NCBI RefSeq assembly: GCF_905171775.1
Contig: NC_053492.1
Coordinates: 324,017,645-324,081,644 of the forward strand
Length of the DNA stretch: 64,000 bases
Direction of reading: 5' to 3'
From: Rana temporaria
Taxonomy: Eukaryota > Chordata > Amphibia > Anura > Ranidae
The translations under genes were made by a program, and so were the position numbers. The notes under the pieces are model-generated. The model was given only the letters and a program-made list of their open reading frames with translations. It was not told the origin of the DNA and did not search any database. Positions within the stretch are counted from its first letter, which is position 1. The number at the start of each line of letters is the position of its first letter. Below, one piece after another: positions 34,672-44,848 of the stretch.

Positions 34672-35904
34672 TAAATCCAAGAACTGGATAATCTTATCGC
34701 TTATAGTATAAGTGAGTTTTATATTTTTTCCATTCTTATTCAACTTTTCAAAAAATTGTTTCAGTGAGGTGTCATCCCCTTTCCATAACACAATGCAGTC
34801 ATCTATAAATCTTTTGTAAACTATTAAAGAGTCCGGTGAATCATTATATATGGCAGTCTCCTCCCATTCTGCCATATAGATATTGGCAACACTTGGTGCA
34901 TATTTGGCACCCATAGCTACTCTGTTAAGCTGTCTGAAATATTCCGATTTGTGCCAAAAGTAGTTGTGTTGCAAACCGTAGGCCAGACTCCTCAAAATAA
35001 AGCGTTTTTGCTTGGACACCAAGTCGCTGAATTTATCCAAGGCCCATTTGGACGCATCAATAGCCTCCTTATGGTTGATCACCGTATAAAGTGAGGCCAC
35101 ATCTGCTGTGGCAAGCAGATAGGTATCACCCGTCTCCATTTTAATAGTTTCCAAGATTTGTATAAGATGTTTTGTATCCCTTAGATACGCTCGAGTCTTG
35201 GGCACCAATGGTTGCATGAAACGATCCACATATTCACCCAACCTAGAGTTTATGGATTGAATGCCATTTATAATTGGTCGCCCGGGAGGTTTTTTAGCAT
35301 CTTTGTGTATCTTGGGAATTGTATATATGATAGGTACCCTGCATGTGTCTGGCACCAGATACTTATACTCTCTCTTATTCAGGACCCCTTTTTGTCTCCC
35401 TCTGTACACCAGATAAGCCAATTCTTCTTTATATTCTCGTGTGGGGTTCCCTTTAAGTTTAATATACGTATTAGTGTCCTTTAGTTGATTATCCAGTTCC
35501 TCATAGTAGTACTCCCTTGAAAGGACCACAATTGCTCCGCCTTTATCTGCGGGCCTTATAATGATTCCTTTGTTCTTCTCCAGCTCCTTGATCCCCCTAT
35601 GTATAATCATAGGGTCAGGTATGCGTTTAACCTTTAGGCTATCCAAATCTTTCAGGACCATTTTACTGAATACCTCAATATGGTGATTATTAGGCACCTG
35701 AGGGTTAAAGAGGGATTTGTTTCTAAGAGTGCTATATTGAACTCTACCTTCATCCATGTTTCTATCAGCCTGATTCCTAACAGGCTGATTAAGCATATAT
35801 TTCTTAATGTTCAGCTTACGCACAAATTTTCGAACATCAACATATGCATCTAATTTATTTAAATTCCGTTTCGGGGCAAATTTCAAACCCTTATCTAATG
35901 TCAT
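34672..35904 (-). pseudogene. PLE-A reverse transcriptase, main part
   Basis: Reads the PLE-type RT. The N-terminal marker is IIRPADKGGAIVVL, then YTIPKIHKD, GRPIINGIQS, the A-motif-like TADVASLYTVI, the B region GAKYAPSVANIYMAEWE and the catalytic YKRFIDD. The sequence ends QFLDLEI at the LINE3 insertion and resumes at 23049. The frame shown is open, but the whole gene is split by LINE3 and by a stop or frame change upstream at 35905-35954. Confidence 0.9.
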
Positions 35905-35954
35905 TAATTCTGCAGGGGTAAGGTCAATTCCACTTAGGTTATAGATACCCTCGC

Positions 35955-37149
35955 CTACTGTACTTTCCGTCTTTTTGACCTTGTGTCCCCCTCTGCACCC
36001 CCTGGTTCGTTGGGGCTTCGGGCGTGATCTAACTGTTCGTACCGAGGTGGGGTCTTGTCGCTCCGGCGATATTCTAAAAAAGAGGAACGTGAATCTTCTT
36101 CGTTCCTATAGGTGCTAAGTGGTTCATATCTGTTTTGCGTATGCCCCGGGCTCCTTCTGTTATCATAATAATAATTATTATGGGGAGGAGCACCAGTTTG
36201 CTGGGGGTGCTGAGAAGGTCCTCCTTGTTGTTGGTAATAATTTACTGGTGGTTTATAATAATCTCTTGGGTCTCTATACTCCTGATTATGTTGTCTAGAT
36301 TCCTGATGGTAATTTTGTTCATAACCCTGTTGGTTCTGGGGTTGTCCATGATTTTTATTTTTATTTTTCCAGTTTGTCTTCCTTGGAGATTTTGATTTCG
36401 GTTTTTGATTACCTTTATTCTTCCACCAAGACTTTGGTGTCCTAGGTCCATTGTGATCATTCCTAGGATGTCTATCATCAGAGTGGTCTCTAGGGGGCCT
36501 AATATGATTGGCTTCTGATGGTCTAGAAGATTCACCAGGCCTAGGGTCAGGGCCTCTGGTGGGAGACCTTATCCGTACCTCTCTATCCGGGGAGGAGGCC
36601 ACCGATCCTCCATGATGTTCACGGAGGTTCAGCTGCCATTTAAACACCTGATGCAATTTGTAATCATGTGTATCCCTCAGATATTTTCTTTTCTTTCTTT
36701 GCTTAATTTCCATATCCCTTTGTTCTAAGACTTTGTTCAGTTGGTTAGTGAGTGTAACAAACGAGGGTGAGTCCTTATACCCCTCCAAGAGTTTTACACT
36801 CTGAGATTTGTTTATTAATATTTGCCATCTTTCTCTGTTTGCGTTTTAAAAGAAACTGCTGCACTTCCATACCCTTGGTATTAAAAAATAGGTACCATTC
36901 TTCAATGGAATCTTTATCTGTTAGGCCATCCATAATAGGGAGATCCCACCTAAGTCTTCTAGGGACTATATTCTCCTTAATGTACTGATCATGAGTGGTA
37001 AGATCCCACCAAACACTCATCTTTTTTTCTATCAGGTGTCCAAATCTTCTAAAATTAGTGTCTAGATCACCCGACTCTACTGTAGGCTTAGTGGTAAATA
37101 CATCCTTCGGGTCTATTGTGCGATTTTCCATGTACTGAAAAATCTCCAT
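35955..37149 (-). pseudogene. PLE-A N-terminal coding region
   Basis: Two overlapping frames (37149-36775 and 36788-35955) cover the upstream coding part. The first has NFRRFGHLIEKKMSVWWDL and PRRLRWDLP. PLE-B has the same pattern (FRRLESLMAKEIKAFWDV, PRGLRIKKFP). The second is a hydrophilic, low-complexity region rich in N, Q, R, H and P, ending RRKVQ. Its function is not recognised; a nucleic-acid-binding role is plausible from composition only. A small frameshift near 36780 breaks it. Confidence 0.7.
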
Positions 37150-37189
37150 AATGGCTGCTGGTAGTGATATAGTGAAAAAGTAATAATAT

Positions 37190-37330
37190 GTAAAAAGGTA
37201 CTACAGCGCAATTACTAAAACCATATAAAATACTAAAGATAAGCTGCAGACACGTGAGGTGCACAAAACCAAAGTGAATAAATAAGAAAATATTGTGTTG
37301 CGCTGATAATCAAGTAAAAAATTGCATACA
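37190..37330 (-). repeat. PLE-A terminal direct repeat, right copy
   Basis: The second copy of the 141-bp terminal repeat lies upstream of the PLE-A coding region in the sense of the element. It is followed directly by the right TSD copy at 37331-37345. Confidence 0.88.
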
Positions 37331-37345
37331 TATACCAAAGAACAT

Positions 37346-38043
37346 ACTCTACAACAACACCTAGGAGTAGTGTAAGCAATACAACGATAGGCATTAGAAA
37401 AAACATCCCAAACTTAGCAGTGCAAAATAAGGTGCAGATCGCTCAGCAGTCCCCCTCCCCTCCCAAGCAAACCAAAACCAACTGGTGCCCGTCCCCCACA
37501 TCTCCCACCCAGTGGCAGGTCCAACTTTCCCAGGCATAATATAACGCGTGGCGGGGGGATTCTCCGCACGGAAGTCAAGGCCCCCCCTCCCGATTCCAGC
37601 CGCTCCATGTCAGTAAAACGTGATATCTACCTCCAGGCAGTGGATCGTCATCCTCTAAGCGTTGTGGGGAGACAGCCATGGCCCCCTCCAAAAACAACAG
37701 CCCACACCCCTCAATAGGAGCATCCCTAAACAACCACCCTCCCCGAAAAAACCCCCCGGGCAGCCGGCACACTACCAGCGGGCTGTCGCTCCGTTGTGCG
37801 TGCGTGTCTGCATCAATCAGTTTCATCAGTGCGGGGGGGGGGGTGAGGGGTGGTCCGGCAGGCACCACAAAGTACACCCGGTGCGTGTCATGGTTCGGGC
37901 CGCGGCCCTGCATGCCTGAATCTGGCGTGCATGGCAAGGGGGCAACAAGGCAAGATAATGGGATGTGGTGGGGCAAAACAGGCCAGTGCGAACAGCGGGA
38001 GGAGTGGAGTGGAGATCAGAGACGGGGAGATATGGCCCTCGGC
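37346..38043 (-). other. LINE2 spacer, ORF1-side part
   Basis: Non-coding remainder of the LINE2 ORF1-ORF2 spacer between the PLE-A TSD and the end of ORF1. C/G-rich with a G-run near 37832-37842. Open frames on both strands (37575-38246) show no domain. Confidence 0.6.
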
Positions 38044-39234
38044 CTACTCACGTGGCTCATCCCGCGATGCCGAACGGTTCCTCCATCTTCCCCGTTGCTG
38101 GCAATGTGGAGGGGGGCCGCGTCTTGCAGAGGGTCCGGAGCGCCCGGGAGGTCTCGGCAGCAGCTGCAGCCAGTTGGGTACCTGGATGGGTTCTGCTTCT
38201 AGGAAGTCGAATAGCGCCGGGAGGTCCGCCATCGTCTGCAGCGTGAAGGATCCCGAGTCTCCCCGGAAGGTCACCGATAGCGGGTATCCCCACCTGTATG
38301 TTAGGTATTTCTGCCTAGCCAGGTCAAGCAAGGGACGTAGTAGGGCTCTTCGGCGTAGCGTCGCCCTGGAGAGGTCCGGGAGGATCCTAACGTGTGCGCC
38401 CGCAAGCTCCACGTCGCCATGGTCCCAGGCTCGCCAGAGAATGTCCTCCTTCTGCACGTAGCGATGGAGCCGGCAGATGACATCTGGCGGCCTGTCTGGT
38501 GATCGCAGGCCTAGTGCTCTGTGCGCGCGGTCCAGGATTATCGTCGCCTCCGGGTCTTCCAGCACGCTTCAGAACAGCCCCATGACCGTATCTCCGAGGG
38601 TCTCTCCCTCCGCACCCTCCGGGATTCCCCGCAGCCGCAGATTATTGAGGTGGCTGCGGTCTTCGATGTCCTCTAGGTGGAGCTGTAGATCCACTGCCGC
38701 GTCCCGGTGCAGGTCCCTCGCGGTCTCCAGGGCCGCCACCCTCGCCTCCAAGGCCGACACCGATGCCTCTCCAGTCGTCACCCGTTCCGTCAATGTGGAA
38801 ACCTCGCCACGGACCTCCTGGATGTCCCGGTTATGCGTTTCCTCCAGCCGGAGGATAAGAGACTCTATGTCTGACCGGGTCGGGAGGGCCTCAATGTCTG
38901 CGCGTGTTGGGAGGGCCAAAAGCAGAGTCCTTATTTCCTGGTCTTGCATCTAGTCGGCGGTTTGTTGGGTCTCGGGCAGCTCAGGACCAGGTAAGCAGTG
39001 AAGCTGTCTCGGAGGCTCAACCACCGGGGGGGCTGTATTAGGTGAGCCCGCTCTGGTAGATGGCGAGGTGCCTCCCTGTGGGGATACACGTGTTAGGCCT
39101 CGTGGTGCAGTTGCTCTGGTGCCCGGGGATCTGCTATGTAGGCTGTGGAAATATTTGTGAATTTCGCCTGGTCTTGCTCCAGAGGGTGCCTTGCGGTTAG
39201 TTGCCCTAGTGCTATACCTTCTAGCCGGGTGCAT
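38044..39234 (-). pseudogene. LINE2 ORF1 (L1 ORF1p-like) with two in-frame stops
   Basis: One frame runs from MHPARRYSTRATNRK (39234) to RDEPRE (38044), broken only by TAG just before 38949 and TGA near 38567, the latter probably from an arginine CGA. Residues 1-94 are basic and low-complexity. A strong coiled coil lies at about 38900-38700 (EVSTLTERVTTGEASVSALE). The RRM-like NNLRLRGIPEGAEGE and the C-terminal ILDRAHRALG, VICRLHRYVQK and YRWGYPLSVTF follow. If the first TAG is native, ORF1 would start at 38949 (MQDQEIRTLL). Confidence 0.82.
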
Positions 39235-39329
39235 ACTGATATTTCAGTGTATTTGCTGGGTTTTAGGGGATTCGGGCCGGGAGCTCACAGAAAGTGCTGC
39301 TTCACTCAGCCATGTCCAGGCCATGCCCC
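39235..39329 (-). other. LINE2 5' UTR
   Basis: A short upstream region that begins GGGGGCATGGCCTGGACATG on the minus strand next to the right TSD. It is much shorter than the 5' regions of LINE1 and LINE3, so LINE2 may be slightly 5'-truncated or have a compact promoter. Confidence 0.6.
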
Positions 39330-39424
39330 CAAAGACATTTCTTTAATCTCCTTAAGGAGGGGTATGAGAATGACCAACTTCTTAATAATCCTCCTAAAGA
39401 CATTAACCTCAAGTACAACAATGG
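39330..39424 (+). pseudogene. gypsy1 linker between RNase H and integrase
   Basis: A 95-base remnant of gypsy1 between LINE2 and gypsy2. It begins with the LINE2 TSD, reads FNLLKEGYENDQLLNN in the gypsy1 frame and ends with AATGG (39420-39424), the left TSD of gypsy2. The frame continues at 44849 as GFWTQAHCLYVPE. Confidence 0.85.
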
Positions 39425-40130
39425 TGTAACGTACCTGGTGTGTAGAGTCTGATGCAGGGTAGCCTCTCTTACGACTCTGGTTCACGAGCCACTGGATATG
39501 GGACAGCGGGCTCGGAGCACAGAGGGGTAGGAGTGCCGGGTGGTGATGTGTAGAAGCAGGTGGACGAATACCTCTGGCAAGTAGATGCTGAACGTACAGC
39601 GGAGGATGGGTCAGCGACCCGCACAGAAGCTGCGACTACAGCGGCACAAGTTGGTAACGGTTCAGGTAGGATGGGTCAGCCACCCGCACAGAAGCTGCGA
39701 CTACAGCGGCACAAGTTAGTAATAGTTCAGGTATACCGGGAAAGCAGGGTCAAACAAGCCGGGTCATAACAGGTGATCGTGCAGAAAGATGACTGAAGAA
39801 TGGTCGGTAAACAAGCAGGTGGATCTGGCAGCAGTGAAGTCAAGCAGGCGGATGGTCAAACGGAGCCGGGTCAGGATAGGAGAGATGAGAGGAGTCAGAC
39901 AAGCCGGGTTCGGTGTTCAAATCAGGTTTCAGGTAGAGTAGTCAAAACAAGCCAAGTTCAGTGTTCAAATCAGGTTTCAGATAGCAAACAGGTCTCAGAT
40001 AGGATCCACGTCAGAACTGCAGATCAGGCAGCAAAGACCCTGTGCTGCTGAAGTGTTTAAATAGGGCAGCCTGCTGTTAATCACTGAAATCAGTCTGCAC
40101 CATTAACCCTTAAGTGGCAGATCCATGACA
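39425..40130 (-). repeat. gypsy2 3' LTR
   Basis: 706 bp, sense strand TGTCATGGATC... to ...ACGTTACA. It includes two internal tandem duplications: about 65 bp at 39604-39667/39668-39732 and about 57 bp around 39897-40000. A TATA-like CTATTTAAAC lies near 40055-40064 (sense strand). A G-rich polypurine tract abuts it at 40131-40145. Confidence 0.95.
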
Positions 40131-42434
40131 TTGCCCCCCCCCAAGGGGCAGCCTCCGGATGCCCAGTCGGTCTTCTTTGTCAGGATGAGCAAGGAAAAAA
40201 GCACGTAACAACCTCTTGGCATGTATATTACCTTCTGGCTCCCAAGAATTATCCTCTGGGCCGTACCCCTTCCATTTGACTAGGAACTGATTCTGAGCCT
40301 TGGTAATTGCGTCGTGCAAAAGTTGATTGTTGCGTCTGAGAAAGTCCATAGTACTTTGTACGGCTGGAACTGGTGACTCTGAAAAGAAATCTGTCAAAAA
40401 TGTTAAATTGAACCCATAATTAGCAAAGAAAGGAGATTGCCCAGTAGCTGAATGATTGGCATTGTTGTATGCAAATTCTGCCAAAGGTAGCAGGGAGACC
40501 CAATCGTCTTGGGAGAAGGTTGTGAAACATCTAATATATTGCTCTAATGTTTGATTCGTCCTTTCCGTTTGTCCATTGGACTGAGGATGATAGGCAGAGG
40601 ACAAGGACAGTTGAATTTGTAGTGTTTCGCAGAGAGCTCTCCAGAATCGGGAAGTAAACTGAACCCCTCTGTCAGAGACGATATTAGAAGGTACTCCATG
40701 CAATCTGATAATCTCCTTGATAAACACGCGGGCCGTCTCCGCTGCAGAAGGCGTGTTTTTCAGGGGCAAGAAATGGGCCATTTTGGTGAAACGATCCACA
40801 ACAACAAAGATCGCCGTACATCCCTCGGAACGAGGAAGTTCAACAATGAAATCCATTGCGATCATTTCCCATGGTCGGTTGGGTACTGGTAACGGTTTTA
40901 GTAAACCCCAAGCTTGTTTCCGGGGTGTTTTATTTCGGTTGCATATAGGACAGGAATTGATGTATGACCTACAGAAGTCCTCCAGATTGGGCCACCAGAA
41001 TGTGCGTCGTATTAATTCAAGAGTTTTATTAACTCCAAAGTGGCCTGCTAATGGATGATCATGGCAAACTTTCAAGACCTCGACTCTGATATCTTCTGGT
41101 ACAAAAACCTGACTTCCTCTCCAAAATAGTCCGTCTCTAGAGGTTAGTGAGATATTAGAGGGTTTAGAGGAATCGGAAGAGGCCCTTCTGATCATAGAGA
41201 GTAGGTCGGTATGTAACAGTAGGAAGTTGTTGTCCGGTAAAATGGTATTAGGAGTGGATGCATCCTTCGGATTGTCGTGCATTCGGGATAATGCATCCGG
41301 TTTCACGTTTTTAGATCCTGGCCGGTAAGTAATGTGAAAACAAAAACGAGAAAAGAAAAGAGCCCAACGAGCTTGTCGAGGTTTAAGGCGTCTGGCAGTT
41401 TTTAAGTATTCCAAATTTTTGTGATCCGTATAGATCAGAACAGGGTGAGCGGCACCTTCTAGCAAATATCTCCATTCCTCTAAGGCGGTCTTAATGGCTA
41501 GTAATTCCCGATCTCCCACGTCGTAATTCTTTTCTGTGGGGGAAAGCTTTCGAGAAAAGAATCCTATTGGATGTATTAGATCTTTATCTCCTAAACGTTG
41601 GGAGAGGATGGCCCCAACGGCAACTTCAGAGGCGTCTACTTCGAGGAGGAAGGGTAACGCTGGATTGGGGTGTCTGAGAATTGGAGCTGAAGTAAAAAGT
41701 ATTTTTAGAGTGTCGAAGGCCTTCTGGGCTTCAGGGTTCCAACGGAAGCGAAGGTTCTGTTTTGTGAGTTGTGTGATGGGGGCGACAATAGCAGAAAAAC
41801 CTTTAATAAATTTTCTATAAAAATTCCCGAATCCTATGAAGCGTTGTACCCCTTTCTTATCTAGAGGTGTTGGCCAGTCTAAGATTGCAGATACCTTCTT
41901 TTGATCCATCTCAATTCCTGTTGGAGAAATTACCAAGCCTAAAAATTGAATGGTTTGCTGCTCGAACTCGCATTTTTCTGCTTTCGCATACAAACTGTGC
42001 TGGCGAAGACGATCCAAAACTTTACAGACATGTCCTCGGTGTTCTTCTAAGGAACGAGAGAAAATTAATATGTCATCTAAATAAACAATAACGAAAATGT
42101 CCAAGAAATCTCTGAACACGTCATTAACAAAATGTTGGAATGTAGCAGGCGCATTGCATAACCCGAAGGGCATGACCAAGTACTCGTAGTGGCCATAATG
42201 GGTACGAAATGCTGTCTTCCACTCATGTCCGTCTTTGATACGTATTAGGTTATACGCTCCCCTCAGGTCTAATTTCGTGAAAATGACGGCAAACCTTAGC
42301 TTTTGAAAGAGTTCCGGTATTAGGGGTAAGGGGTAACGGTTTTTCACTGTAACATTGTTGAGTTCCCGGTAGTCAATGCAGGGACGGAGAGATTGATCTT
42401 TCTTTGTAACAAAAAATATTCCGGCACCTGCTGG
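40110..42434 (-). pseudogene. gypsy2 RT, RNase H, integrase and partial chromodomain
   Basis: The same frame as Gag continues after the TGA. RT has FTKLDLRGAYNLIRI, MPFGLCNAPATFQHF and VYLDD. RNase H has EVDASEVAVGA, DRELLAIKTA, YTDHKNLE and KPDALSR. Integrase has the HHCC finger ending CPICNRNK, MDFIVELP, VSDRGVQF and NGQTERTN. After LLHDAITKAQ the frame jumps directly to QFLVKWKGYGPEDNSWEPE. The linker, GPY/F module and first part of the chromodomain (roughly 110-120 residues in gypsy3 and gypsy1) are missing without a frameshift. The stop (40110) is inside the LTR. Confidence 0.92.
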
Positions 42435-44129
42435 TCAAGTGGACGGGCGGATAAATCCCTTTTCCAGATTTTCATCCAGGTAGATCTTTAATGCGTCCTG
42501 TTCTTTTTCGGAGAGTGGAAAAATTCGTCCGAAGGAAATCTCAGCCCCGGGAAGGAGGTCGATCGGACAATCATATTGCCGATGAGGTGGAAGGGAGTCA
42601 GCTCCCTTCTTGCTGAAGACATCCAGGAATTGGTGGTAGGGTTTAGGGACGGATTGTAGCAGACTTGGATCGGTATTCAAACAAAGTAGGGCAGAAGATG
42701 GATCAGGGCGTCCAGGTAGACAGTGTACTTGACAGTAGGGGGATGAAAACAAGATTTCTTTGGATATCCAGTCGATCTGAGGATTATGTGCTTTAAGCCA
42801 AGGTATTCCCAGGATCACCGGGAACAAAGGAGACGAGATAACGTCCAAAATCAAAAGTTCCTTATGATTGGAGGCAGTGATGGCAGGTAAAGGAAAGGTT
42901 TCCTGGGTGACTTGCCCGGATTTGATATGTGAGCCATCAGCCAAAAAAACTGAAAGTGTAAAGATCTTTAAGCGGACAGGGATGTTGTGCATATCGGCAA
43001 ATGAGGAGTCAATAAAGCAGCTGCACGCACCTGAATCAACGATGGCTTTGACCGACACCGTCTTTCCTGGAAGCTGTAACAAAAGGGAGATATCGAGAAG
43101 GTTGGTATTGGTAGAGATAGCAGAAATGTTACCAGGAACTGATGATCGGGACTTACGTAGTTTAACAGGGCAATTGTGAACGTAGTGGCCGGCCTCACCG
43201 CAATACAGGCATAAGTTCAGCTGGCGGCGGCGAATGCGTTCTTCTGGCGGTAAGGTAGGTCGCATCACGCCTAACTGCATGGGTTCAGGAGTGTCCAAGG
43301 AAGAGCCAGTAGAGTTAGAAGAAGTTGGTGGCTGATAACGAGAAGGAGGCAAAGGAGCTCGGGTAGTGACCCAGACTGGGCGACTTGGCTGAGAAGATCG
43401 TTCTGCTCGGCGCTCCCTTAATCGTCGGTCGATCTGCACAGCTTTATCGATCAGGTCATCCAGGGTGTCAGGTACCCCAATACGGGCCAATTCGTCTTTT
43501 AAAGCTTCGGACAAACCTAAACGAAATTGATGGCGCAAGGCTGCGCTATTCCACTGAGTGTCCGCACTCCAGCGGCGGAAATCTGTAACATAGTCCTCTA
43601 CGGCCCTTCGCCCCTGTTGGAGAGAGAGTAGAGCCGCTTCAGCTGTGGCAGTTCTCTGAGGGTCGTCATAAAGTTGCGCCATGGCCTGGAAAAAGAATGG
43701 CAAAGTCTCGGTTTGGACACTGTTCTCCTCCAGTAATCGATGTGCCCAATTCAAAGGTTCCCCTTGAAGCAAAGAAACAACAAATCCTACTTTGGTAGCT
43801 TCCAAAGAAAATGTGCGAGGTTGCAAGGCGAAATACAACTGACAGGAGTTGCGAAAGTCCCGGAATTTGGTTCGATCTCCAGAAAATCGTTCGGGCATGG
43901 GAACCCTGGGTTCGGGCAGTAACATCACTACTGACGGACCAGAAGCGGATGAAGATGTAGATGGTCTAGCAGCAGATGCTGAAGTTGCGTCCCCAGATGC
44001 TGTTAAGTTCTGAACTTGTCCCTCCAACCTTAGATAGCCATCTTGCAGATTTTTCACGGCTTGGGTAAGGAAAGCTAGATGTTTACACACCTCTTCCATG
44101 GCCGGAACTACACCTGCAGACTCTGTCAT
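42435..44129 (-). CDS. gypsy2 Gag and protease, open to a premature stop
   Basis: 564 residues from MTESAGVVPAM. The Gag domain has PMPERFSGDRTKFRDF and LLQGEPLNWAHRLLE, then a PMQLG linker and knuckle CLYCGEAGHYVHNC. The protease active site is IVDSGACSCFID, with VILGIPWLKAHNP later. The pre-RT segment ends GFIRPST at a TGA where relatives have serine (TCA), so Gag-Pol is stopped just before the RT unless read through. Gag and protease themselves look intact. Confidence 0.92.
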   Translation of the reverse strand: MTESAGVVPAMEEVCKHLAFLTQAVKNLQDGYLRLEGQVQNLTASGDATSASAARPSTSSSASGPSVVMLLPEPRVPMPERFSGDRTKFRDFRNSCQLYFALQPRTFSLEATKVGFVVSLLQGEPLNWAHRLLEENSVQTETLPFFFQAMAQLYDDPQRTATAEAALLSLQQGRRAVEDYVTDFRRWSADTQWNSAALRHQFRLGLSEALKDELARIGVPDTLDDLIDKAVQIDRRLRERRAERSSQPSRPVWVTTRAPLPPSRYQPPTSSNSTGSSLDTPEPMQLGVMRPTLPPEERIRRRQLNLCLYCGEAGHYVHNCPVKLRKSRSSVPGNISAISTNTNLLDISLLLQLPGKTVSVKAIVDSGACSCFIDSSFADMHNIPVRLKIFTLSVFLADGSHIKSGQVTQETFPLPAITASNHKELLILDVISSPLFPVILGIPWLKAHNPQIDWISKEILFSSPYCQVHCLPGRPDPSSALLCLNTDPSLLQSVPKPYHQFLDVFSKKGADSLPPHRQYDCPIDLLPGAEISFGRIFPLSEKEQDALKIYLDENLEKGFIRPST

Positions 44130-44142
44130 GGCTGCCTGATAC

Positions 44143-44848
44143 TGTAACGTACCTGGTGTGTAGAGTCTGATGCAGGGTAGCCTCTCTTACGACTCTGGTT
44201 CGCGAGCCACTGGATATGGGACAGCGGGCTCGGAGCACAGAGGGGTAGGGGTGCCGGGTGGTGATGTGTAGAAGCAGGTGGACGAATACCTCTGGCAAGT
44301 AGATGCTGAACGTACAGCGGAGGATGGGTCAGCGACCCGCACAGAAGCTGCGACTACAGCGGCACAAGTTGGTAACGGTTCAGGTAGGATGGGTCAGCCA
44401 CCCGCACAGAAGCTGCGACTACAGCGGCACAAGTTAGTAATAGTTCAGGTATACCGGGAAAGCAGGGTCAAACAAGCCAGGTCATAACAGGTGATCGTGC
44501 AGAAAGATGACTGAAGAATGGTCGGTAAACAAGCAGGTGGATCTGGCAGCAGTGAAGTCAAGCAGGCGGATGGTCAAACGGAGCCGGGTCAGGATAGGAG
44601 AGATGAGAGGAGTCAGACAAGCCGGGTTCGGTGTTCAAATCAGGTTTCAGGTAGAGTAGTCAAAACAAGCCAAGTTCAGTGTTCAAATCAGGTTTCAGAT
44701 AGCAAACAGGTCTCAGATAGGATCCACGTCAGAACTGCAGATCAGGCAGCAAAGACCCTGTGCTGCTGAAGTGTTTAAATAGGGCAGCCTGCTGTTAATC
44801 ACTGAAATCAGTCTGCACCATTAACCCTTAAGTGGCAGATCCATGACA
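44143..44848 (-). repeat. gypsy2 5' LTR
   Basis: 706 bp, matching 39425-40130 except at three positions. It carries the same internal tandem duplications, so they predate this insertion. The 13 bases between its end and the gag start (44130-44142; GTATCAGGCAGCC on the sense strand) should hold the primer-binding site, but no clear TGG-type match to a tRNA end is visible. Confidence 0.95.

Larger units (their letters stand above)
20762..37330 (-). mobile_element. PLE-A: Penelope-like element with LINE3 inside
   Basis: A minus-strand PLE with a 15-bp TSD TATACCAAAGAACAT (20747-20761 and 37331-37345). Both ends carry the same 141-bp direct repeat (20762-20902 and 37190-37330), the pseudo-LTR arrangement known in PLEs. 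On the minus strand the order is an N-terminal coding region (37149-35955), RT (35904-34672), GIY-YIG endonuclease (23049-22058) and a long AT-rich 3' region. LINE3 splits RT from endonuclease. Without LINE3 it is about 4.96 kb, apparently full length. Confidence 0.92.
8940..39329 (-). mobile_element. LINE2: L1-like LINE inside gypsy1, expanded to 30 kb by nested inserts
   Basis: The two ends are tied together by a 15-bp TSD, CAAAGACATTTCTTT (8925-8939 and 39330-39344), with a T-run (minus-strand poly(A)) next to the left copy. Its parts on the minus strand are 5' UTR (39329-39235), ORF1 (39234-38044), spacer (38043-37346 and 20761-20400), ORF2 start (20399-20162), ORF2 remainder (15005-11509) and 3' UTR (9832-8940). 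Removing PLE-A, gypsy3 and the PLE fragment with their TSDs leaves about 6.97 kb, close to LINE1. gypsy1 coding sequence continues correctly across both ends. Confidence 0.9.
39425..44848 (-). mobile_element. gypsy2: young Ty3/Gypsy chromovirus inside gypsy1
   Basis: A 5,424-bp minus-strand element with two 706-bp LTRs (39425-40130 and 44143-44848) and 5-bp TSD AATGG (39420-39424 and 44849-44853). The LTRs differ at three positions that I can see (near 39483/44201, 39515/44233 and 39765/44483). Gag to chromodomain is one frame with a single nonsense codon and one in-frame deletion near 40293. Only 13 bases separate LTR and gag start. It is the best preserved retrotransposon in the window. Confidence 0.97.
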
